Assembly (NCBI GenBank): GCA_002688965.1
Contig: NZEE01000110.1
Coordinates: forward strand, 1-12,840
Source: an archaeon
Lineage (GTDB): Archaea > Aenigmatarchaeota > Aenigmatarchaeia > GW2011-AR5 > GCA-2688965
DNA length: 12,840 nt
Reading direction: 5' to 3'
The position numbers were made by a program, and so were the translations under genes. Positions within the stretch are counted from its first letter, which is position 1, and each line of letters begins with the position of its first letter. The notes under the pieces were generated by a model. It was not told where the DNA came from. It saw only the letters and a list, made by a program, of their open reading frames with translations, and did no database searches. This document shows, piece by piece, positions 1 through 7,435 of this stretch.

Positions 1-80
1 CCGTAGATGATGACTTAAGCGCCCAATTTGCATATTTTGTAGTAGCGCAAAAACCCATTAAGAAGGAAAGGAATGACTAA
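1..80 (+). CDS. 3' end of an unidentified upstream gene
   Basis: Reading from base 3, the frame stays open to a TAA at 78-80 and gives about 25 residues ending VVAQKPIKKERND. The other two forward frames hit stops within the first 11 bases, so this is the only frame in which an upstream gene could end here. It overlaps the start of the next gene by 8 bases, like other tight joints in this window. The ending (FAYFVVAQKP) loosely recalls the last beta strand of class I SAM-dependent methyltransferases, but 25 residues are too few to assign a function. It could also be a chance open stretch. Confidence 0.5.
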   Translation, partial: VDDDLSAQFAYFVVAQKPIKKERND

Positions 81-1152
81 CGTGGAAAATTTACCAAAAG
101 TTTCGTTTGGGATTGTTAACTGTAATCGGCTTTATTATTTACAAAGCTGTTTAGAAAGTTTGTTGGATTGCACGAAGGATTATCCAAATAAAGAAATCAT
201 TATTGTTGACAATGCTAGCATAGAAGAGGGTACGTCTGAATATTTGAGTGAAAAAGAAGCTCAGGGAATAAAAGTATTTCGACAACTAAAAAGAGATCCC
301 AATAATGAGTTTGCAAAAGCTCTTAATCTAATTCATAGAGAATCTTCTGGAGAATACGTTGCAATGCTACAGGGTGACATGCAATTTATTTTACGAGGAG
401 AATGGTTGAAAAGATATGTAGGACTTTTTCAAAATTATGAAGATGAGGTTGGGTGTATTATATTCGATGCCCAACGGACAGTTACCAATCTAGCGCATGC
501 ATATTCTGGTCGTATTAATATTATGAGCGATGGAACATGTTCTACCACTATTCCTGGCTTTGGTTTTGTCGCTGATTCGCATCGGCTCCCAACGCAGGGT
601 GCTGCTGATGTGATGTATAGCAAAAAAGTACTCAATAGAATTACGCCATGGTCAGAAAACAATTCTAATCATGAACACGCCGGTGATTCAGAGACCAAGA
701 TGATAGAAAAAATCACTGCTTTAGTTAAGGGACATCAGTTGAAATGGATGACGTACATGCCGCTATATCCACCAGCTGCCGTAATTTATACTGATGCACG
801 AGGTACAAATGCACGTGTAAGAAACAATAAGCGATTTGGGGATTATTGGTCGCCCAAGCGCGGTTATGCATATTATGAAATTGTAGATTTTGAAACTGCA
901 ATGTCTAAAGATTCACTGGATAAAATTATTCCGATTGGAATAGAAGAACTCGCCCGGGGAATTGGGTGGGATGTACCCATTGACGAAATGGGCAATTGGA
1001 AAAAAAATCCCATTCGAATAGCATCCGCTTTGCCTAGCGATTATGTCATGTTATATGAGGAAGAAAAAGAACAACCAAACATTTTTTCAAGTTTATCTCA
1101 TGAGGGTGAACAATATGATTATTTGAATGAATGGTTAGATAGTGATAAGTAG
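73..1152 (+). CDS. GT-A fold glycosyltransferase (family 2-like)
   Basis: Probably transfers a sugar from a nucleotide-sugar donor to an unknown acceptor in the cytoplasm. Residues 9-49 carry the family 2 opening: a strand leading into FGIVNCNRLYYLQSCLESLL, then EIIIVDNAS with Asp46 in the place that binds the nucleotide. The usual metal-binding DXD is replaced by LQGDMQF, with a single acidic residue (Asp102). The C-terminal half (about 200-359) is less conserved and could set acceptor choice. The start is well supported: AAGGAAAGG lies directly upstream at good spacing. The carbamoyltransferase gene follows after 8 bases, so the two probably share a transcript. The fold is fairly sure. Donor and acceptor cannot be read from the sequence. 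Confidence 0.88.
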   Translation: MTNVENLPKVSFGIVNCNRLYYLQSCLESLLDCTKDYPNKEIIIVDNASIEEGTSEYLSEKEAQGIKVFRQLKRDPNNEFAKALNLIHRESSGEYVAMLQGDMQFILRGEWLKRYVGLFQNYEDEVGCIIFDAQRTVTNLAHAYSGRINIMSDGTCSTTIPGFGFVADSHRLPTQGAADVMYSKKVLNRITPWSENNSNHEHAGDSETKMIEKITALVKGHQLKWMTYMPLYPPAAVIYTDARGTNARVRNNKRFGDYWSPKRGYAYYEIVDFETAMSKDSLDKIIPIGIEELARGIGWDVPIDEMGNWKKNPIRIASALPSDYVMLYEEEKEQPNIFSSLSHEGEQYDYLNEWLDSDK

Positions 1153-1160
1153 GTAGATTT

Positions 1161-2810
1161 ATGAAAATTGTTGGAACATGGTCGGGTCATGATTGTTCAT
1201 TTTGTATATTAGAGAATGGTATGCCCGTAATCCATGCCGAGTATGAGAGATATAATAGGGAAAAATCACCTTCCGGAGATGCTCTCAATTTTTTATTTGA
1301 ACGCTGTCCTGATTTAAATGATGTGGATCATTTTATTAGCTGCTTTCCACAAAGATTGACGACAAAATATTCGGAATCATATCAAAAAATTACAGATATG
1401 GTCCAACGAAATGGAGGTACTACACATTTTATTTCACATCACCAGTCCCATGCTTCCCATGCATTTTATTCCAGTAAGTTTCATGATGCGCTTATTGTGA
1501 CTATGGATGGTGGAGGAATAGAAAATAATGAAGATGGTGAGACGGCGTGTACTATTTGGAGGGGTAAGGGAAATAAGTTAGAGCATATCAAGACATTTGA
1601 GCCTCATGAGCTAAATATTGGGGGTGTCTGGACACGAATAACCAGATATGTTTTTAAGTTACAAAATGGCTGGCCTCTGGGAAGCCAAGAAGGAACCGTA
1701 ATGGCCATGGCCGCTATGGGAAATCCGGATAAATATTTGAATGATTTTTGGAAAATGTTGACTGTTGATAAGATTATTGCTAGTCACAAACCGCCAGGGC
1801 AACCGGTTGGTGCTTACATTCCAGGAAAGGATCCCAAACATCCCTATCTAGATAAGTGGGCCCAAATTGCCGATGAGTCAGAGCAGGACAGATTTGATCT
1901 TGCAGCCGGTTTACAGAAAGCAACTGAGGAATTGATTAAACGACTTCTATCGTTTACACTTCATTATGCACAACTTGATGGCATCCCATCACGTAATCTA
2001 TGCGTAGTTGGAGGCGTTGCTCTTAATTCAGTGGCAATGGGAAAAATCAAGGATTGGTTTCCGGAGCAAATAGATGGTGTATACATTCCTCCGGTACCCT
2101 ATGATGGCGGGCTGTGTTTAGGGGCAGCACAATATTTGTGGCATCATGTTTTGGATAATGATAGAATTGAGTGGAGTGATAATTTTTCCCCCTATTTGGG
2201 CGAATGTTGGAACAGGGAGCATTTTGACACTGTTGTTAATAATTTTGGGGGAAAAATAGAGATAGAAAATGCATGTGATGATGATGTTATAGATTTACTG
2301 TCGAATCAGTGCATCGTATCAGTTTTTAATGAAGGATCAGAATCAGGTCGGCGCGCTTTGGGGAACCGAAGTATATTGGCAGATCCCAGAAATCACAAAA
2401 TGAAAGATACAATAAATGAAAAAGTTAAACACAGACAATGGTTTAGACCATTTGCTCCATCAATTCTAAGAGAAGAGGTTGATAAATGGTTTGTAAGGGA
2501 TGAAGACAGTCCTTATATGCAATTTGTGATTGGGTTTAATGATGAGAAAAAAGATGAGGTACCTGCCGTGGTTCATTTTGACGGCACCGCCAGATTACAA
2601 ACCGTAACTGAAAATGATAATTCATGGTATTATGGTTTTTTATGTAAATGGTATCAAAAATCAGGTGTACCAATCATTCTCAATACTAGCTTTAATGATC
2701 GAGAACCGATATGCGAAAATGCATTCCATGCTATAAACTGCTTTTTAAATACCGAGATTGATTATTTATATTTTCCAGAATACTCAACGTTGATAAAAAG
2801 AGCTACGTAG
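1161..2810 (+). CDS. O-carbamoyltransferase, NodU/CmcH/TobZ family
   Basis: Members of this family use ATP and carbamoyl phosphate to make carbamoyl-adenylate, then pass the carbamoyl group to a hydroxyl, usually on a sugar. The 549 residues cover the whole family. The N-terminal Kae1/ASKHA-like domain has HHQSHASH (93-100), typical of the metal and carbamoyl-phosphate site, and VTMDGGG around Asp116. The C-terminal domain has SGRRALGNRS (395-404), HRQWFRPFAPS (424-434) and ILNTSFND (to 513), all hallmark motifs. No key residue is obviously lost, so the enzyme looks active. The gene sits between a glycosyltransferase and further sugar genes, which makes a sugar hydroxyl the likely acceptor; that is inference. 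The start has only a weak ribosome site, and translation may be coupled to the preceding gene. Confidence 0.94.
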   Translation: MKIVGTWSGHDCSFCILENGMPVIHAEYERYNREKSPSGDALNFLFERCPDLNDVDHFISCFPQRLTTKYSESYQKITDMVQRNGGTTHFISHHQSHASHAFYSSKFHDALIVTMDGGGIENNEDGETACTIWRGKGNKLEHIKTFEPHELNIGGVWTRITRYVFKLQNGWPLGSQEGTVMAMAAMGNPDKYLNDFWKMLTVDKIIASHKPPGQPVGAYIPGKDPKHPYLDKWAQIADESEQDRFDLAAGLQKATEELIKRLLSFTLHYAQLDGIPSRNLCVVGGVALNSVAMGKIKDWFPEQIDGVYIPPVPYDGGLCLGAAQYLWHHVLDNDRIEWSDNFSPYLGECWNREHFDTVVNNFGGKIEIENACDDDVIDLLSNQCIVSVFNEGSESGRRALGNRSILADPRNHKMKDTINEKVKHRQWFRPFAPSILREEVDKWFVRDEDSPYMQFVIGFNDEKKDEVPAVVHFDGTARLQTVTENDNSWYYGFLCKWYQKSGVPIILNTSFNDREPICENAFHAINCFLNTEIDYLYFPEYSTLIKRAT

Positions 2811-2815
2811 ACTAT

Positions 2816-2840
2816 AGTAGTTTTAGAACTATTCATTTTT
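2816..2840 (+). terminator. candidate weak intrinsic terminator after the carbamoyltransferase gene
   Basis: TAGTT (2818-2822) and AACTA (2827-2831) form a hairpin with a TTAG loop. It is extended by a G-U pair and an A-U pair (2816-2833) and followed by CATTTTT. The order of stem then T-run suits a rho-independent terminator, but the stem is short and almost free of G-C pairs, so it would be weak. Confidence 0.3.
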
Positions 2841-2852
2841 AGCTTATGCATA

Positions 2853-2858
2853 TATAAT
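2853..2858 (+). promoter_or_regulatory. candidate -10 element (TATAAT) before the nuclease gene
   Basis: A perfect TATAAT stands 5 bases before the ATG of the nuclease gene, in an AT-rich gap just after a possible terminator. If it is used, transcription would begin at or next to the ATG and give a leaderless or nearly leaderless message. That would fit the absence of any Shine-Dalgarno sequence there. No convincing -35 box was seen, and TATATAA-like strings are common by chance in this AT-rich DNA. Confidence 0.22.
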
Positions 2859-2863
2859 TTATT

Positions 2864-3691
2864 ATGAAAATTATATTTCCGACAGGCAAAGAACATGTTT
2901 CATACTCTGAGATTCGATGCTGGAAAGAGTGTTCTTATCGCCATAAATTACAACATATTGATAAGATTGATTTAGGGAAACCTTCTCCTTATTTGGATTT
3001 TGGTACAGCTGTACATGAGGGTTGTGAAAGATATCTTAAGTCGAAGACAATTCCGAGGGAGAAGATATTAGGGGATATTAGGGATGCCTGGGAAAAATAT
3101 GGGTTTGATGATCCAGAGTGGATTAAGAATCAACCCGGCTGGTACAAGTATGAACCAATAGATGTCTGGTGTAAGTGGGCTGAGAACATGTGGGACGATG
3201 TTCCCAAGTTTCTGGATGAAACATTTCCAGGCTGGGAAACGGTGTCCGCTGAAGAGATGCTTTATGAATCAATTGAAAATAAGAACCTTAATTTTAAGGG
3301 ATTCATTGATGTCGTTATCAAGGTGCCTCGAAAAAATGGCACATACAAATATTGGGTGCTTGATTGGAAAACTGCAAAATCATACGGTTGGGACCGTAGA
3401 AAAAAGCAAGATTTTTTAACACAGGCACAGATTATTTTATACAAATATTATTGGGCCACTAAAAATAATATTCCTTTAAAGGATGTTGGGTGCGGGTTTA
3501 TCCTATTAAAACGAGGGGGAAAACCTGGAAATGTTTGTGATTTATTAAAGATCTCGGCCGGCCCAAAAATGATTGACAAAGTAAAAAGAATGGTAAATAA
3601 TATGACGTCAATAGTTCGTAAGGGACTCTTTTTAAAGAATAGAGAATCTTGTAGGTTTTGTGAATATTATCAAACCGAATATTGCAAATGA
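2864..3691 (+). CDS. PD-(D/E)XK nuclease, Cas4/RecB-like, with probable 4Fe-4S cluster
   Basis: A single-domain nuclease of 275 residues. The N-terminus has SYSEIRCWKECSYRHK with Cys23 in the place of the first cluster cysteine, then FGTAVHE with His51, a metal ligand. The core has GFID (146-149, Asp149), LDWKTAK (Asp167, Lys169: the D-x-K form of the motif) and QAQIILY (Gln189, Tyr193). The C-terminus ends in CRFC and a last Cys274 (263, 266, 274). Cys23 plus these three match the four-cysteine iron-sulfur pattern of Cas4 and AddB. Such enzymes cut or resect DNA ends. In a phage the role could be recombination, host DNA breakdown or DNA processing during replication. It sits oddly among sugar genes and has no visible ribosome site. 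No CRISPR array or cas1 is nearby. Confidence 0.9.
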   Translation: MKIIFPTGKEHVSYSEIRCWKECSYRHKLQHIDKIDLGKPSPYLDFGTAVHEGCERYLKSKTIPREKILGDIRDAWEKYGFDDPEWIKNQPGWYKYEPIDVWCKWAENMWDDVPKFLDETFPGWETVSAEEMLYESIENKNLNFKGFIDVVIKVPRKNGTYKYWVLDWKTAKSYGWDRRKKQDFLTQAQIILYKYYWATKNNIPLKDVGCGFILLKRGGKPGNVCDLLKISAGPKMIDKVKRMVNNMTSIVRKGLFLKNRESCRFCEYYQTEYCK

Positions 3692-3707
3692 TTTAAGGAG
3701 ATAATGA

Positions 3708-4556
3708 ATGAATAACGCAATTGGGATCATAGGACAAGGGTTTGTGGGATCTGCTATTAAGACTGGGTTAAAGGATTTTTATGATATTTTTACGTATGAT
3801 ATACAGGAGAACCTGAGGAATTGTGATTCATTATGTGAGTTAGTTGATAAGAGCAAATTTATTTTTGTATGTTTGCCAACTCCCATGAAATCGGATGGCA
3901 GCTGTTTTACGGGAATTGTAGAAGAAGCAATTTTATCAATTAATGAGATTTGTCAATCCAACAATTATGATAACAGAATAGCAATTATAAAATCCACCGT
4001 TCCTCCTGGTACAACTAATCATCTGGACAACATATGCAATTCACTTTCGGTGGTTTTTAGTCCGGAATTTCTTACTGAGGCTAATTCTTTTGATGATTTC
4101 AAAAATCAGACCAGAATTATAATTGGGGGTCGACGCCCGGCATCATCTCGTGTAAAGACCATGTTTCAGAAGGCCTTTCCATCAATCCCTGTTATTAAAA
4201 CCAACGCTTCTCATGCGGAGATGGTGAAATATTTTATTAACTGTTTTCTTTCAGTGAAGGTATCATTTGCTAATGAAATGTATCAAATTTGTGAGAAGAT
4301 GGGGGTTGATTATGACAAAGTCGTTGAGTATGCTTTATATGATAAACGACTAGGGCAATCTCACTTTGCAGTGCCAGGACCAGATGGTGATTTTGGTTTT
4401 GGTGGACATTGTTTTCCAAAGGACTTGAATGCCATGATACATGTAATGAATGATAATGAGATTAATCCGACAGTTTTAAAGGCTACTAATGAAAAAAATA
4501 ATGAGATTCGAGTTGGTAGAGATTGGGAGACCATGAAGGGTCGAGCTGTTATGTAG
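3708..4556 (+). CDS. Short UDP-glucose/GDP-mannose 6-dehydrogenase-like protein
   Basis: The family oxidises a nucleotide-sugar to its uronic acid with two NAD+. The Rossmann loop GQGFVG is at 9-14, followed by VCLPTP, STVPPGTT and SPEFLTEA (Glu120 region). The central helix carries Lys174 and Asn178 of the active site, and the catalytic cysteine is Cys235 in GGHCFPKD. The protein ends at 282 residues, about 45 after the catalytic cysteine, whereas full enzymes usually have roughly 390-450. The C-terminal UDP-binding domain is therefore missing, although the catalytic residues are intact. AAGGAG (3695-3700) 7 bases before the ATG fixes the start; an ATG at 3704 runs straight into a stop. The neighbours suggest it feeds uronic acid donors to the glycosyltransferases. 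Substrate (UDP-Glc, GDP-Man or UDP-HexNAc) is not known. Confidence 0.88.
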   Translation: MNNAIGIIGQGFVGSAIKTGLKDFYDIFTYDIQENLRNCDSLCELVDKSKFIFVCLPTPMKSDGSCFTGIVEEAILSINEICQSNNYDNRIAIIKSTVPPGTTNHLDNICNSLSVVFSPEFLTEANSFDDFKNQTRIIIGGRRPASSRVKTMFQKAFPSIPVIKTNASHAEMVKYFINCFLSVKVSFANEMYQICEKMGVDYDKVVEYALYDKRLGQSHFAVPGPDGDFGFGGHCFPKDLNAMIHVMNDNEINPTVLKATNEKNNEIRVGRDWETMKGRAVM

Positions 4557-4619
4557 TCGTGTTATAAATTCAGGACAGTCCCTCTAAAAGATTAGAGTGA
4601 TCGAATCCTGAGTCGACTA
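4554..4619 (+). ncRNA. candidate structured RNA element with three nested stems
   Basis: Three inverted repeats are nested in the gap between the dehydrogenase and the next glycosyltransferase. The outer stem is TAGTCG (4554-4559) with CGACTA (4614-4619). The middle stem is ATTCAGGA (4568-4575) with TCCTGAGT (4606-4613), 8 pairs including one G-U. The inner hairpin is CTCTAA (4582-4587) with TTAGAG (4592-4597) around an AAGA loop. The 3' strands of the outer and middle stems abut, which would let them stack. The stop codon of the dehydrogenase lies in the outer stem. There is no T-run after it, so a standard terminator is unlikely. It could be a leader control element for the downstream sugar genes or a processing site. 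Confidence 0.4.
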
Positions 4620-4673
4620 AATCTCATTCTAGAATTCATTTAAATTTAAATCTATTTAACCGGTCATGGATAT

Positions 4674-5957
4674 ATGAATAAAATTGGAAACATGATGACA
4701 GAATCTAAAAAGAAAAAGAAAGTTGTAATATTTTCAGATCATGCTCTCTGTACTTCAGGAGTCGGAGTTCAGACCAGGCATTTGATTGAGGGTTTACTTA
4801 AAAAGTATCCAGGTGAATGGTCGTTTAGACAATTTGGCGCTGCTATCAAGCATGCAAATTACGATACAGTCGTTGTTAATGAGGATTTTATCATTAAACC
4901 AATTGATGGATTCGGAAATCCGGAATTAATGAGAGTAACTCTAGCGACTGAAAAACCTGATATTATTTTGCTTTTTACTGATCCTCGATTTTTTATTTGG
5001 TTATTTGAAATGGAGGATGAAATCCATCAAATCTGTCCTCTTGCATGGTGGCACGTTTGGGATAATTATCCCTCACCCACATTTAATGACCCTCTCTATG
5101 AAGCAACTGATTTAATTAATTGTCATTCATATCTTACGTATGAGATGTGCAATAAGAAACATTCCGAAAAAACTAATTTTGTTCCTCATACATTACCCAA
5201 GGATATTTTTTATCCATTTTCTGATAGTGAGCGCCAAAATGCGAAGCAACAACTTCTTGGCCCAAAAAGAATGGATCACTTTACGGTTTTGTGGATTAAT
5301 AGAAATGCTCGAAGAAAACGCCCTGGTGATCTTTTGTGGGCATGGTCAATGTTTATGAAAAAATTAGAGAAAAAACATGGGCGTCAAAATGCGACCCTGG
5401 TACTTCATACAGATCCCACAGACCAAGAGGGCCCGAACCTATTCACGGTTACTGATCATCTAGGCATAAGAGATTCCGTAGTTTTTTCAACTGAAAGGGT
5501 AGATTTTACTCATATCAATGCCCTTCACAATATTTCAGATTGTTGTATCAATATTAGTTATGCGGAAGGGTTTGGTTTGGCGACGCTTGAAGCAATGCAA
5601 ACCGGTACTCCCATTATTGCATTAAAGACAGGCGGGATGACTCGTCAGGTGGTGGATTATAGAGACGGATCAGAAAACGGGGTTGCACTCCCGGTGGAAC
5701 TTCAAAGCCTTGTAGGGTCTCAAACGGTACCGTATATATACGAGGACTATGTTTCTCCAGAAACAGTAGCTGATGCATTAATGAAAATGTATGATATGGG
5801 TGATGAAGATCGCCACAAGCTTGGTCAAAAATCTAGAGAGTATGTGTTAAGTGATTTCTCTCATGAGACGACCATCGATTTGTGGCATGAGACTCTAAGC
5901 AGTACAATAGAAAAATGGAACAAAGATTATAAAAGTTGGGAGTGTAATACGATTTGA
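4674..5957 (+). CDS. GT-B fold glycosyltransferase (GT4-like)
   Basis: Transfers a sugar from a nucleotide-activated donor with retention of configuration, as in the GT4 family. The N-terminal Rossmann half opens with VVIFSDHALCTSGVGVQTR, whose glycine-rich loop is typical. The C-terminal half begins near TVLWINRNARRKRP. The donor-binding E-X7-E motif is EGFGLATLE (Glu298 and Glu306), followed by GTPIIALKTGG. At 427 residues it is full length. The ATG at 4674 has little ribosome-site support. In-frame ATGs at 4692 and 4695 follow GGAAA and are real alternatives, which would drop six or seven residues before a lysine-rich start. Its stop overlaps the area where the next glycosyltransferase begins, so the pair is probably co-translated. 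The acceptor is unknown. Confidence 0.88.
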   Translation: MNKIGNMMTESKKKKKVVIFSDHALCTSGVGVQTRHLIEGLLKKYPGEWSFRQFGAAIKHANYDTVVVNEDFIIKPIDGFGNPELMRVTLATEKPDIILLFTDPRFFIWLFEMEDEIHQICPLAWWHVWDNYPSPTFNDPLYEATDLINCHSYLTYEMCNKKHSEKTNFVPHTLPKDIFYPFSDSERQNAKQQLLGPKRMDHFTVLWINRNARRKRPGDLLWAWSMFMKKLEKKHGRQNATLVLHTDPTDQEGPNLFTVTDHLGIRDSVVFSTERVDFTHINALHNISDCCINISYAEGFGLATLEAMQTGTPIIALKTGGMTRQVVDYRDGSENGVALPVELQSLVGSQTVPYIYEDYVSPETVADALMKMYDMGDEDRHKLGQKSREYVLSDFSHETTIDLWHETLSSTIEKWNKDYKSWECNTI

Positions 5958-5959
5958 TC

Positions 5960-7123
5960 ATGAAAAAGGTTATTATTAGAGCACCACTTTTAAGTTACTC
6001 TGGGTATGGAACCCATTCTAGACAGATATTTCGCTGGTTATTAACTCAACCTGATATAGAGGTAATTACGTCAATAGTTCCCTGGGGAATTACTCCCTGG
6101 ATGATAAATCCAAGTTTTGAAGATGGATTAATCGAAAAAATTATGAATAGATCTGCGTATGATCAAAATGCGTCATTTGATATTTCTATTCAGGTTCAAC
6201 TTCCCAATGAATGGGATTCATCTTTGGCAAATAAAAATATAGGTGTTTCGGCATTTGTCGAGACAGATACATGCAATCCTCAATGGGTTGAATGCTGTAA
6301 TAAAATGGATAGAATTGTTGTTCCATCCCAACATACATGTCAAGTTATAAAAAATTCTGGACACTGTAGAACTCCAATCAGCGTTGTACCAGAAGCCTTT
6401 TATGATGTTATTTTGAAAAAAGATCTCCCAGAGTTTCAGGTTGATTTTGAAACTTCATTTAATTTTTTGCTCCTTGGTCAGATTACCGGTCAACAGCCAG
6501 ATACTGATAGAAAAAATATTTTTAATAGTATTAAATGGTTCTGTGAAACATTCAAGAATGATTCAGACGTAGGATTAATATTAAAAACAAATTCCGGTAA
6601 AAACACTACTATTGATAGAACCCTTTCTGGCAGAATGATTATTAAATTATTGGATGAAGTTAGAGAGGGTCCTTTTCCAAAAATACATTTTTTGCATGGT
6701 GCTTTAAGTCCGACTGAAATTGCGTCTCTTTATCGCCATCCCAAAATAAAAGCCATGATAAATTTTACTCGTGGAGAAGGTTTTGGTTTGCCCCTTTTGG
6801 AAGCCGCAGCTTCAGGTTTGCCGGTGTTAGCCACCAATTGGTCCGGACATTTAGACTTTTTGCGGTTGGGTAAATTTATTCCAATTGATTATCGGTTGGA
6901 GCCAATTTCAAGTGCTAGGGTTGATGGTGATATATTTGTTCAAGATGCCAAATGGGCCGAACCGCTGGAAGATAATATTAAGCAACGTTTACGTAAATTT
7001 TATAAAGCGCCGTTTATTCCACAAAAGTGGGCACAAGAACTAAAGGTAAATTTACTATCACGTTTCTGTCAAGAGAATATCAATCAATTATATGATGTCG
7101 AATTGGGGGAATATTTTAGATGA
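5960..7123 (+). CDS. second GT-B fold glycosyltransferase (GT4-like)
   Basis: A second GT4-type enzyme of 387 residues from the ATG. The start KKVIIRAPLLSYSGYGTHSR has the usual first strand and flexible glycine loop. The donor site has RGEGFGLPLLEAAASGLPV with the E-X7-E pair at about residues 273 and 281, then ATNWSGHLDFL. A TTG at 5954, overlapping the stop of the preceding gene (TTGA), is an alternative start that adds two residues and sits 11 bases after GGGAG. Either way initiation is coupled to the gene before it. It resembles its neighbour in fold but is quite different in sequence, so the two probably add different sugars rather than being a recent duplication. Its end overlaps the next gene by 4 bases (ATGA). 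Confidence 0.88.
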   Translation: MKKVIIRAPLLSYSGYGTHSRQIFRWLLTQPDIEVITSIVPWGITPWMINPSFEDGLIEKIMNRSAYDQNASFDISIQVQLPNEWDSSLANKNIGVSAFVETDTCNPQWVECCNKMDRIVVPSQHTCQVIKNSGHCRTPISVVPEAFYDVILKKDLPEFQVDFETSFNFLLLGQITGQQPDTDRKNIFNSIKWFCETFKNDSDVGLILKTNSGKNTTIDRTLSGRMIIKLLDEVREGPFPKIHFLHGALSPTEIASLYRHPKIKAMINFTRGEGFGLPLLEAAASGLPVLATNWSGHLDFLRLGKFIPIDYRLEPISSARVDGDIFVQDAKWAEPLEDNIKQRLRKFYKAPFIPQKWAQELKVNLLSRFCQENINQLYDVELGEYFR

Positions 7124-7428
7124 TCTGGCTGATAGCTACTATAATTCTATTGGTGCTGTTATTATCAGTTAGCTTTTTTTATATTGTCAAATTTGGAACA
7201 ATAGTAATTAATGTTCAAGACGTGATAGAAGAATCTTTGGATCTTCTGGATCAACGATATGAGTCTATATATAAAGTTCTTCAAACTCCTTTATTTTATG
7301 ATAGTCCAGAGATTCGACAGGTTTTACATGATATTGAAGCAACAAGACACACAATAGTAGATATTGCTACTGCTTTAACATCGGTAGAAGCTTTTGATAT
7401 AAAAAACAACGTTGACGATGAGGGGTGA
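7120..7428 (+). CDS. small single-pass membrane protein, function unknown
   Basis: A protein of 102 residues. Residues 2-24 are a strongly hydrophobic helix (IWLIATIILLVLLLSVSFFY), ending just before a lysine, so it is a signal-anchor type membrane segment without a cleavage site. The rest (about 30-102) is charged and helical, including VIEESLDLLDQRYESIYKVL and an acidic tail, and probably forms a helical bundle or coiled coil on one side of the membrane. It starts with an ATGA overlap of the glycosyltransferase stop, and GGGGGA lies 9 bases before the ATG, so the reading is well supported. I do not recognise a function. Its place between glycosyltransferase and late sigma genes gives no firm clue. 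Confidence 0.72.
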   Translation: MIWLIATIILLVLLLSVSFFYIVKFGTIVINVQDVIEESLDLLDQRYESIYKVLQTPLFYDSPEIRQVLHDIEATRHTIVDIATALTSVEAFDIKNNVDDEG

Positions 7429-7435
7429 TATATAA

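Noticed and set aside
2864..3691. CRISPR-Cas adaptation locus suggested by the Cas4-like nuclease
   Set aside because: There is no cas1, cas2 or repeat-spacer array in the window. The family is common in phages outside CRISPR loci.
4557..4619. Possible tRNA (GATCGAATCC resembles a T-loop region)
   Set aside because: The putative T-stem does not pair, the central hairpin has a 4-base loop rather than 7, and no acceptor, D and T arms fit on either strand.
5140..5358. Overlapping + strand frames within genes (also 3162-3419 and 8204-8395)
   Set aside because: They lie wholly inside well-supported genes in another frame and lack a supported start or domain pattern.
5954..5959. TTG start for the second GT-B gene
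   Set aside because: Kept as an alternative only. The ATG at 5960 gives the usual MKKVIIRAP-type opening, and the ribosome site is 11 bases from the TTG.
3605..6080. 13-base repeat ACGTCAATAGTTC at 3605-3617 and 6068-6080
   Set aside because: Both copies are inside coding sequence of unrelated genes. About one 13-base match is expected by chance in a window this long.
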